Positions 22,226 through 31,553 of a DNA stretch of 64,000 nucleotides are shown piece after piece (position 1 is the stretch's first letter; every line of letters begins with the position of its first letter). The stretch is from positions 15,256,501-15,320,500 of the forward strand of contig NC_088311.1 of assembly GCF_910592395.1 (NCBI RefSeq), given 5' to 3'. The notes under the pieces were generated by a model, which was given only the letters and a program-made list of their open reading frames with translations, was not told where the DNA came from and ran no database searches. The position numbers and the translations under genes were made by a program. The DNA comes from Lineus longissimus. Taxonomy: Eukaryota; Nemertea; Pilidiophora; Heteronemertea; Lineidae.

Positions 22226-22705
22226 CTATTGCCACTTATGGCCCATGTATGGAATCCCTGGCGGATTTGGATAAAGATTTCTCACAGTCTCTAAAACACA
22301 ATCTGGCATCACTTCACGACATGTCCAAACTATTGATGAGTCATCTGCCATATACTGCTGTTGCATCTGCTGTTTTTTGCCAATAAAGAGAGGATGGTTC
22401 CAGGATCCCCGGTCCTCCATCATTTTCCAAAAAATTTTGTAAAGTTGTTTCCTGATCACATTATTTCCATTTCTGGGTGCTTGTCCATTTCCCAGCCATC
22501 TTTGTGGATGAGTAGTCACACATGGAGAAGAATTGCAATGTTGGCACATATCTGCCCCTGGCACAGGAGCAATAACTGGTTTGAATAGTTCATGGTCCTC
22601 CTCCTGTGGTTGTGGTGGGGGTGGATCAACTACACCACCAGGCACAGGCAAAGGTTCCAGCTCATCATTTCCTCCTTGAATATTCCCCTTATTCTGTATA
22701 TCATC
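22226..22705 (-). CDS. P2X7-intracellular-domain-like protein, 3' exon
   Basis: An open frame ending at a stop at 22226. A proline-rich acidic stretch (VVDPPPPQPQEEDHELFKP) precedes DMCQHCNSSPCVTTHP, then an alpha-rich region, and TCREVMPDCVLETVRNLYP at the end. The Cys cluster and the 'v(l/m)PsC.l..IR..fP....Y.Gf' ending match the zinc- and nucleotide-binding C-terminal domain of P2X7 receptors. In invertebrates this domain often occurs alone, without a channel. The 5' border is an inferred acceptor (AG at 22706-22707); another acceptor at 22694-22695 is possible. Function unknown. Confidence 0.55.
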   Translation of the reverse strand, partial: DDIQNKGNIQGGNDELEPLPVPGGVVDPPPPQPQEEDHELFKPVIAPVPGADMCQHCNSSPCVTTHPQRWLGNGQAPRNGNNVIRKQLYKIFWKMMEDRGSWNHPLFIGKKQQMQQQYMADDSSIVWTCREVMPDCVLETVRNLYPNPPGIPYMGHKWQ

Positions 22706-23560
22706 CTGTAGTGCTTGTGTGATCGTGCCCGGTTGGCACCTCAGACTCTCCCAATTTCATCGGCCAAATAAAGGGACAACGTTTTGTATCCTCGTATATA
22801 ACTCCGAGATTTAATATAATGCTATATCTACTGTTCGTACAAAGGTGGTACAAAAGGGCCAGAAAAAGGGCTGAGAAACATCTCATATCAGCTGTCCTAG
22901 CAACCTGCAATTAAACAACAAGGCTCATAAACAAATGCACCAATTTCAATATATCATGTCTAGTAATGTGAATAGCTGGCAATAATTTCTAACTCTCCTC
23001 TTAATAACATATCACCCACCCGAAGCCCCAACATGATTACGCACGCCCATCACAGACATGGGATGTTCAAAGTGATGACGTCATGTTACACGCCCCCAAC
23101 GACATGGCAGACGCCCAGAACTGATCAGGTTCTGAACTAACCTCAAAAATACGAATTGACTAATAAACAAGATGACCTTGCATTATTATCAATATTCCAT
23201 TAACAAATCTTCCTAATTTGTTTACCTACATATATATCTTAACCAATTTACTCAATGGTTTAAAACAAAATGAAAGCACCTGACTGGCTTTACAGTAGGC
23301 CTAAACCATTGGTTCTTAAAACCCTAAATATACTTGGAAAAGAGCTTGGGTGGCGCACTGCCTTGAACACAATACATGGAACACTGGAAGCGTTACCATG
23401 GTTCACATTTTGATACCAAGACACAAAAGTCCAACAAAATAACACTAGCTTAAATAGGCACACAATACCTATGCACTATGGGGTGGGGCAGACCGCAGAA
23501 CAAAGAATGGCATCAGAATGGCAACAAGATATCCCCAAAGATAGCCAAAATCTCACTTAC

Positions 23561-23953
23561 CTAACTGCATGGACTTTTCCCTACTAATAGGCAATTTTAT
23601 ATTTGTGATAGAAATAACAATTTCCTGAACTTTGCTTCTTTTAATAACGAAATCATCTTGAATAATAGAGCTGCTGGATTCTCCCCCATCCTGACACGAA
23701 GTGACTCCAAGAGCCTTTTGCCAGCGTGACAAAGCTAATGGAGACACGGGGACACTTTTTATCAGCTTGCCGGTGTTGCTGATGGCTCAGATACCAAGGC
23801 CAAGGGCCTAATACTTTTTCAAGGTCACGCATTCTCATTTGGAGGATGGTCTAATTCAACATTGTCCCAATTATAGAAATTTAAAAAAGCATGTATAGCT
23901 TCCCTTTGTTCAGTAGTAAGTGCAAGGGAAACAACCTTCAATTCTTCTGCCAT
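23561..23953 (-). CDS. Putative 5' exon(s) of the P2X7-domain gene
   Basis: ATG at 23951-23953 in a good context (CACCATGG) opens MAEELKVVSLALTTEQREAI and about 22 further residues before an in-frame stop near 23824. A second frame on the same strand (about 23778 to 23561) contains SPLALSRWQKALGV and FVIKRSKVQEIVIS and ends at a consensus donor GTAAGTGAG (exon end 23561). Either a very short intron or a frameshift separates the two. The same strand carries the P2X7-like exon 850 bp downstream, so I place them in one gene; phases between the exons do not close with what I can see, so an exon is missing or the gene is decayed. Confidence 0.4.
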
Positions 23954-24005
23954 GGTGTGATCTACAATCTACTGACTTGAACCTGGAACGGGCCCGCCAA
24001 ATTCA

Positions 24006-24430
24006 CTATGAATGGGACAGTCCAAGCGTGGGGGGGTGCATGGATGTGTGCATCCACCTATCCAGAATCTCATCACGGTAGTCATAAGTTTTTTTCACCA
24101 GCACTGGCTTCCCCACTTGTCGCCCTGGTGCCTTGGCATCCAAAACAAATTTGACGGAGGTGTGGTCACGGTTAACATTCGCGTTCCAGTCGATCAAAGC
24201 CAGATTTGTCCTCAGTTTGTAGGACCTCTCTCCAAAGACAAACCTTTTGTCGTGAAATTGGAGGAGGGCGTTGTTGAATGATTCTACGTAGTGTGTCTTT
24301 CGATCCAGCATAATTTTGGGGTCGTTTATATATGTCCAATTTGTAGCGATAGTCTTTTAGCAATTTCTCTGCGACTGGGTCCGTAATCAGTTTCTTCGAG
24401 GGCTCTCTTTCATCAACTTTTTCGGCTTAA
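24006..24430 (-). pseudogene. Transposon-related protein fragment (THYVESFNN family)
   Basis: Two overlapping minus frames: first PSKKLITDPVAEKLLKDYRY (upstream, about 24340-24420), then KTHYVESFNNALLQFHDKRF followed by SYKLRTNLALIDWNANVNRD. The second resembles the C-terminal part of uncharacterised proteins common in cnidarian, fish and other metazoan genomes that look transposase-derived ('T.yvEsfNn....y.dKr..f....y..R..la.ldwNenv.R'). The frames change between the two, so the copy is broken or spliced. I do not know the superfamily. Confidence 0.4.
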
Positions 24431-24995
24431 GGTAACCTTACTTTATAACTGTTCCATGGAAGCAACTTACTTTGCAACTGTTCCATGAATGCCGATAGAC
24501 ATGACAATGAAACTTGTGACTGCATATTTTTTGATGAGACAACAACACATCATTCAAGAAAAATCATATGACCTACTTAAAATGGTGACGAGGTTAAACT
24601 CCATGCTTTGTTATCATTGTTGTTGTTCAAAGGGATTAGAGAAAAGTTTCTTTTGAGAAGAAAGTTGTTCAATCCTATATTCAACACGGTATAGCAGCCA
24701 TTTTAAATTTGGTTTCCATTGATTCAGAGAACATATTGCATATTGCAGGTGATTAGGGGAAGGGTCCTTTTCAAAAGTGAGCGTGATCCATCGTCGTCCT
24801 TAAGCTTTTGTCCTAGTAGGAAAAGTTCATTTCTGCCTGTCATTTTAAAGACCATGGTACTCAGTCATGCGTGACTGCATGGACATCACAATGGTATCAA
24901 CACTAAGTTCAAAGCGTTTACTTTACTGTACTACAATGTCAAAAGCTGTATGATTTATGGTTTAAAAATATTAACCCTTTTTGCTAGGATTACCA
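24431..24995. other. Intergenic DNA, nothing recognised
   Basis: No gene or repeat border seen apart from a short internal duplication (ACTTACTTTGCAACTGTTCC and a variant near 24440-24485). Confidence 0.4.
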
Positions 24996-25398
24996 TTTTG
25001 GCTCACCATAGGGGAGTCTATACAATACGCTGTGTCCGTCATCATCGTCCCTCATCTGTATTCTGTTTCAAAAACAGTGGAACGTTTCTTAACCGTTAGA
25101 GCTGTGAACTTGAAACTTGGAACACAGGACTCCCAAGGTCAGGTGACCTCTGACTATGAAATTTGGTCCGATCTGATTCTTGACTTGGCCAGCAGGGGGC
25201 AAAAAGTGGAAACTTAAAAAGTGTGATATCTCTCTTATGATTGACTCGTTTACGATAACATTTTTAAGGCAGGTTCTAGCAAGGATACATCACATATAGT
25301 ACATGTTTTTGACATGACCTAATTTTCAAGGTCACTGAGGCTGAATGGTGTAAATTGGTCGCTTAAGCGTAACTATGGCACATTTCTTAACCGCAAAA

Positions 25399-25400
25399 GC

Positions 25401-25434
<34 letters not shown>

Positions 25435-25738
25435 GTAACCCTATTTTCGATTTTTGCCGGAGGTATGGAGTCTTACTACAGGCTACTCTCCACCTATGCG
25501 GGATCTTTTACTTGCCCTGGCATAGACACTCAGGAAAAAGGGACCACGGCTTTTAGCCTTATCCGACAGACCCTCTAGTATTTCATATGACGTATGAGTT
25601 GTGAAGAGCCAGGAACTTTAGTTCCTTAAAACCACGCTGGTTCATCTGGGAATACAATCCCGGGTTCTCCCTGGGATCGAACCCAGGCCCTATGGCGTGG
25701 TAGACAGCGGTGTTAACCACTCGGCTATGAAGCTCCCC
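25399..25738 (-). mobile_element. tRNA-derived SINE
   Basis: On the minus strand the head has a pol III A box TAGCCGAGTGGTTA (25714-25727) and a B box GGTTCGATCCC (25673-25683) spaced as in a tRNA. An unrelated body of about 250 bp follows and the element ends in an ATG trinucleotide tail (25403-25434). The anticodon region is not tRNA-like enough to assign a parent tRNA. It sits within repeat copy A and abuts the TTAA site of the piggyBac element. Confidence 0.75.
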
Positions 25739-25742
25739 TTAA

Positions 25743-26764
25743 CCCTTTCGGACCCAGCACCTAACCCACCCATCTACCGAGGCCCAAAATGGGGATTTTT
25801 ATAGCTTTTTTCTGCTGGCCTGGTGTGTTGAAAATAAGAGAGATAGAAGAAAATGACTGCTTGGGTTGGATAGACAACTGAATGGAGAATATTTTGGTGG
25901 GGAAAAAAATTTTTTTAATGCTAATGAGGTCATGTGACCTCATTAGCATATTCTCAAAACTGTCAGCAAGTGATTTTTTTTACTTTGAAAATTCTTGGCT
26001 CTCTTAGTTTCAAGAACCACGAACAAAAACTGCATGGAATAGGTAGGGGGGTGAGGCAACTTCATTTTCACACATTTTTTTTTCAATTATCTTCGAAATT
26101 ATGATTTTGGGGACATTTTCCTCATTTTTGGGCGAAAACGTCAAAATCTGACGAAAACGACATAATTTCATATTTCAGCCAAAATAAAAGGTAAAAAACC
26201 ACTTCTTTTGTTATTATATCTTTATCATAACTATTAGAACTTTGAAACTGTGATAAACAAATTGTTTTTACCTGATATTTAGGTGAAAAAATTCAAGATC
26301 ACCCTGTTTTTGAATTTTTCACACCCGCAACTGCGACATGTAAGATTGTATGATTCATGGTCCGAGTGGTCGAACTCCCAGTCAGAATTAATGTTTCCCC
26401 ATCTGACAGCTCCATATCTTCACCCCCCAGGTCTATATCAGACTCGCTATCATCATCGAGCACCGCAAGAACATCTTCAGTAGACAAATGTGCTTTCCGT
26501 TTTGCCGCCATATCGCCGCGCTGCTACTCTACAATGCATGGAGTACAAATGTCTACTACGGCCGTATATATCGGTGTGGAATCCCCGAAACCAGCGAGAC
26601 TGGTTTCATTGATTGTCGACATTGGTTTGATAGGCAGTTCGAAGATGGCAGCACCGTAATTTGCTAGGTATCAACGATCTTCTGCATCAACCGCCCCACG
26701 GTTGCTCGGGTAATTGCGGTGGGCTCAAGATCAACCGTGGCACGGTTGCTCAGGTCCGAAAGGG
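25743..26764. mobile_element. Non-autonomous piggyBac element
   Basis: TTAA duplications at 25739-25742 and 26765-26768 flank termini CCCTTTCGGACC and GGTCCGAAAGGG, perfect inverted repeats with the CCC start typical of piggyBac. 1022 bp, too short for a full transposase. It carries a piece of the transposase N-terminus on the minus strand (26299-26511). Confidence 0.92.
26299..26511 (-). pseudogene. piggyBac transposase N-terminal fragment
   Basis: 70 codons starting MAAKRKAHLSTEDVLAVLDD, then an acidic Ser/Asp stretch (DSESDIDLGGEDMELSDGE). This resembles the acidic N-terminus of piggyBac transposases ('lS.eea...l.dsdsd.e'). No catalytic DDD domain follows within the element. Confidence 0.6.
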
Positions 26765-27230
26765 TTAACCCCATGAACTTGAAATTTGGTTCACGTGACT
26801 CCCTATGTTATGTAACCTCTGACATCGAATTTGGTTCGATCTGATTCTTGACTTGGCCGCCAGAGGGCCAGAAGTTGACACCTAAAAGTGTAATGTCTCT
26901 TTGAGTGACAGGTTTTTAGTAACATTTTTATGGTAGGTTCTCCTAGCAAGGATACATCACATAGCATATGGGTTTTTGATATGATCATTCAACCACCATA
27001 CAATATATGTCACACAGATTTTTAATTTCACCTACTTTTCACGGTCACTGAGTCAAATGGTGTAAATTGGCCGTCCGGCTCTAACTATAGCAAGTTTCTT
27101 AGCCACACGCATTCAGATGCGTCTAGATTAGAACTACCTCGATCGATGTTTTTTTTAAAATCCAGATGGGACCACATTGATCCAGATCATTTTGCATTTA
27201 GATGAGAAAAATTTAAACCACATTCAGTTT

Positions 27231-27740
27231 CAATTGGATCGCATGTGGCTTTTTCCTGTCGTCTAAGCAGCCCTACTGATGCCTGGTATTTTACTGTATT
27301 TTGGAAGATAAATCAGTTTATAGTGTTCTGCTTTCTCAGCCTGGTTGCTGTCATTCGGCACACTGGTGTTGTCTGTTTCGCTGCCAGAATAACTATAAAA
27401 ATCATCATCACTGTCAGTGACCCCCATCTCTTCTTGGGCACGTTGTTTGGTCCCCATTAAGCCTAAAATGCATGAAAAACTGTGAGCAGATTGATTTTTG
27501 GCTCACCGGTACGGTGAGTCTTTAAAACACTGCAGCGTCCGTCGTCGTCGCCTTCCGTCGTATCCTATTTCAAAAACAGTGGCACGTTTCCTAACCGCTA
27601 GGGCTATGGACTGAAAAATTTATGCATGACCCCCTAGGTCAGATGACCTTTGACACTGAATTTCGGTTGGTTTGATTCTTGACTTGGCCACCAGGGGGCC
27701 AAAACTGAAAACATAAATAGTGTGATATCTCACTTATTAG
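27231..27740. repeat. Segmental duplication, copy 1 (with 31046-31553)
   Basis: About 510 bp nearly identical to 31046-31553, with a few substitutions and a 1-2 base indel (CTTTTTCC vs CTTTTC). It spans a non-repeat part, including a small minus-strand frame (27263-27457: MGTKQRAQEEMGVTDSDDDF and on), plus the first 240 bp of a GCTCACC repeat. The shared junction shows that the repeat had inserted before the segment was copied. Confidence 0.85.
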
Positions 27741-29122
27741 TGATTTGTTTTTGATGAATTTATATGGTAGGTACTCCTAGCAAGGATATATCACATATCA
27801 TACGAGTTTTTGATTTAACCTACTTTTCAAGGTCACAGAGGTCAAATGGCGTAAATTTGCCGTTTGCGTGTAACTGTGGCACGTTTCTTAACCAATAAAG
27901 CTATGAACTTGAAATTTGGTTCACATGACTCCCTACATCATATAAACTCTGACACCGAATTTCGGTCTGATCTGATTCTTGATTTGGCCACCAGGGGGCC
28001 AAAACTAAAAAAGATAAAAAGTGCAATATCTCGCTTAATAATGACTTGTTTTCAGTTTTATTTTTAAGGTAGGTACTTGGAGCAAGGGTACAACACATAT
28101 TCTACGGGTTTTTGATTTGACCTAATTTTCAAGGTCACAGAGGTCAAATGGTGTGAATTTGCCGTTTGTGTGTAACTGTGGCATGTTTCTTAACCACTAA
28201 AGCTTTGAACTTTAAACTTGGTACACGTGAACCCCTAGGTCAGATGACCTGTGACACTGATTTTCGGTCCGGTTTGATTTTCAATTTGGCCACCAGAGGG
28301 CCAAAACCAAAACTTTGAGTAGTGCCATATCTCGCTTATCACTGATTCATTTTTGGTAAAAATGTTATGGTAGATACTCTGAACAAGGATACATTACATA
28401 TGAGAGGGGTTTTTAATTTGACATTCTTGTCGAGGTCACAGAGGTCAAATGGCATAAATTGGCCATTTGAGCGTAACTGTGGCATGTTTCTTAACCCCTA
28501 AGGCCATGAAATTGAGACTTTGTACAAAGGACCCCCTAGGTCAGGTGACCTCTGACCCTGAATTTCAGTCTGGTTTGATTCTCGACTTGGCCACCAGGGG
28601 GCCAAAAGTGAAAATCTAGAAAGTGTGATATCTCGCTTATTAGTGATTCGTTTACTGTAACATTTTGAAGGTACGTTCTCCTAGCGAGGATATATCACAT
28701 ATCATATGAGTTTTTGATTTGATTTGCTTTTCAAGGTCATAGAGGTCAAATGGCGTAAATGGGTCGTTTGAGTGTTACTATGGCACGTTTCTTAACCACT
28801 AAAGCTATTAACTTGAAATTTGGTATACATGACTCCCTACATCATGTTACCTTGGACACCAAATTTCAACCTGATCTGGTTCTCAACTTGGCCACCAGGA
28901 GGCCAAAACTAAAATAGCTAAAGAGTGCAATATCTCGTTTATTAGTGACTTGTTTTTGATGATATTCTTATGGTACTCCAAGCAACGATATATCACATGT
29001 CATACCGACTTTGGTTTGACCTTTATACTATACATGTTCAATGTTTCTTAAAACCAGGATGAATTCCAAAGCACCAAATATCTATGCGGTGAGCACAATG
29101 GCCCCTGGCCGTTTAATTTTTA
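27494..29122 (+). repeat. GCTCACC-family repeat copy B, five ~300-bp units
   Basis: Begins with a TTTTTGGCTCACC hairpin (27500-27520 folds on itself) and a CGTC-rich stretch, and ends at GGTGAGCACAATGGCCCCTGG (29089-29110) plus a T tract. Internal units repeat every 300-302 bp: CCACCAGGGGGC or a one-base variant lies at 27688, 27988, 28290, 28591 and 28892. Each unit also has TTCAAGGTCACAGAGGTCA and an AGGTCANNTGACCT-like palindrome. No coding capacity. Confidence 0.9.
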
Positions 29123-31045
29123 AAGGGACCATTTCATTTTGAAGTAGAATCACCAGGTTAGTGCAAGGGGCATTTCCCTCGACAAGACCTAACCAGGGGC
29201 CCCCCTCCCCCCCGCCCAGCTGACCAATCACAGTTGCCAGACAGTGTCACGTGACTGCAGGATGGGTTTCGGTTCGTTGATCAAAACACAAAGCAATAAT
29301 TGCCCACAAAATACCTGCCTAATTCTTCATTACGATACAAATAGACGCTAATAAACGGCAGATCTCAGGAGAGCTGCCGATAAGATACGCGCACAGACTT
29401 CCCATGGTGAATACTATGTATTATCTTGACAAAAAAAGCAAGCACTGTATACTTGTAATATATAATTCTACAGATGTCATTTTTGGTGTCTTGCAAATAC
29501 CGTTGATTTTGAAAAGAATAAAAATTGGGAATAGAATCCATACCTTCGCGACTTGTTTGCAGCAAGCAAAGCAAAATGGTGGATTCGGGAATTGTTTGGG
29601 TTTTATCGGCAAGACACGGAAATGCCGTGTTCAATCGCTTTAATCATCTCACCACGTAGCGGGTTCTGACACTGACGCCCGCTCTACATGCAGGAGGGAC
29701 CTGACCCAACCCATTCTGGGAAATATTGTTTTATGGTGTACTTTTCATCAAAATATGAATTAGCAAGTTATCAGTTCTCATAATGTTTCGTGTCACTATT
29801 TCATATATCAAATAGAAAACTTGGTAGCTTGATGCTGAACACAATGGTTAATGATTGCTAATTTCTTTCAGTATAAAGTGTCACTGTTGTCAATAATTGT
29901 TCTTACAATTTGGAGACACTATGTCTGGAAGACCTTTCACCAATACTTGCTTTCACAAGCTTAGTGGATTTGTTTATTGTTTTACTAGGATAATCTCACT
30001 GAGCCAAGATTAACATTAGTGTCTTATTGTCTTGTTGCTGGTATGTAATGTAATGTAGATACCGGATGTATATTTGGTAAACAACAACGGCTTCCTTGGA
30101 CACAATCTCTCATGGTCACAGGTTACGGCTTTTCTGATTGGCTTGACCTCGGTAGCTCAGGTTTCCAAGGTTGGTAAATGCTATTTCTTATTGGTCAACA
30201 TGAATCTCAGAATCCTATATAAGTTAAATGCTTTAGATTTGAAGCACTTTAACTTGGATGTTGATCAACAATAAATGGAATTGCCTGAAATGAATCTTAT
30301 CTACATATTTTACAGGTGAGCCACATTTATCATATTTTCTATTTCATGTTTAGTATGTTTTAACTTAGTTCTAATATTTGTGTACTTGATAATTCCATAT
30401 GTTGAATACTTTGTGAACAGTACTTTATTTCACTCATAGACAGAGTTGACTTAGTTTGTCTGGTAATTTGTCTGAATCATAAGTAAACATGATTTAATAA
30501 TGAACTTAAGTGTCTGTATCCATTTGTATATTATTACCTGTATTTGTAAACGTATGCATGTTGTAATAATTTTGACTTTAACTTGGATGTTGATCAACAA
30601 TAAATGGAATTGCCTTACTTGAATCTTATCTACATATTTTACAGAAAGCTAGTCCCCTTTCCCATAAAAATTGCATGACTTAGGGAGAGAGTGAGGGAAA
30701 GAATTTGTGCAAAAAGTAGGAATGTGAAATAAATGATACCTGTTTTGTTAGATGAAAAAGGCAGTTTTAAAAAAAAGTGTATTTTTTACACTTGCGATGG
30801 CATACAAATGTCCCTAAAATCATAAGGTGTACAAATGGCGTGAAAAAGCATACAAAATACGCCAATATAGTACAACTAGGCAGGTCTGCATGTTGTATTC
30901 AGGGCTGCTCATCCCCCTACCAGTAGCATGCCGATCTACCGTTGTTGTGCGTATATCCATTCTTCACTGCCGATAACTCCCCCCCTGATCGGCTGTCAGT
31001 AGGGTTGTTACTTTATTGGTAGTCTCCCTGCATTCCCTTCCTTTC
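29123..31045. other. Intergenic DNA with a local duplication
   Basis: No recognised gene. A ~60-bp stretch (starting AACTTGGATGTTGATCAACA) occurs at about 30250-30315 and again at about 30577-30645, both ending in TTTTACAG. This may be a 330-bp tandem duplication that has decayed between the ends. Confidence 0.45.
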
Positions 31046-31553
31046 CCAATTGGATCGCATGTGGCTTTTCTGTCGTCTAAGCAGCCCTACTGATGCCTGG
31101 TATTTTACTGTATTTTGGAAGATAAATCAGTTTATAGTGTTCTGCTTTCTTCGCCTGTTTGCTGTCATTCGGCACACTGGTGTTGTCTGTTTCGCTGCCA
31201 GAATAACTATAAAAATCATCATCACTGTCAGTGACCCCCATCTCTTCTTGGGCACGTTGTTTGGTCCCCATTAAGCCTAAAATGCATGAAAAACTGTGAG
31301 CAGATTGATTTTTGGCTCACCGGTACGGTGAGTCTTTTAAACACCGCAGCGTCCGTCGTCGTCGCCTTCCGTCGTATCCTATTTCAAAAACAGTGGCACG
31401 TTTCTTAACCGCTAGGGCTATGGACTGAAAAATTTATGCATGACCCCCTAGGTCAGATGACCTTTGGCACTGAATTTCGGTTGGTTTGATTCTTCACTTG
31501 GCCACCAGGGGGCCAAAACTGAAAACATAAATAGTGTGATATCTCACTTATTA
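31046..31553. repeat. Segmental duplication, copy 2 (with 27231-27740)
   Basis: See the partner copy. The match stops abruptly at TTATTAG (31548-31554), where the Helitron-like insertion begins, and the next bases of the partner reappear at 33753. Confidence 0.85.

Larger units (their letters stand above)
24996..27110 (+). repeat. GCTCACC-family repeat copy A, interrupted by a SINE and a piggyBac element
   Basis: Starts TTTTGGCTCACC at about 24996 and contains the family's core motifs (AGGTCAGGTGACCT, GGCCAGCAGGGGGC, TTTTCAAGGTCACTGAGG). It is split after 25398 by the SINE and piggyBac insertions and resumes at 26769 with CATGAACTTGAAATTTGG, the sequence expected next in other copies. The resumed part runs to about 27110. 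Confidence 0.8.

Noticed and set aside
22701-22910. Possible LTR with primer-like GGTGCCAACCGGG
   Set aside because: No partner LTR, no target duplication and no internal coding; more simply an intron of the P2X7-domain gene.
25673-25738. tRNA gene
   Set aside because: A and B boxes are present but the anticodon arm does not pair well and a SINE body and ATG tail follow.
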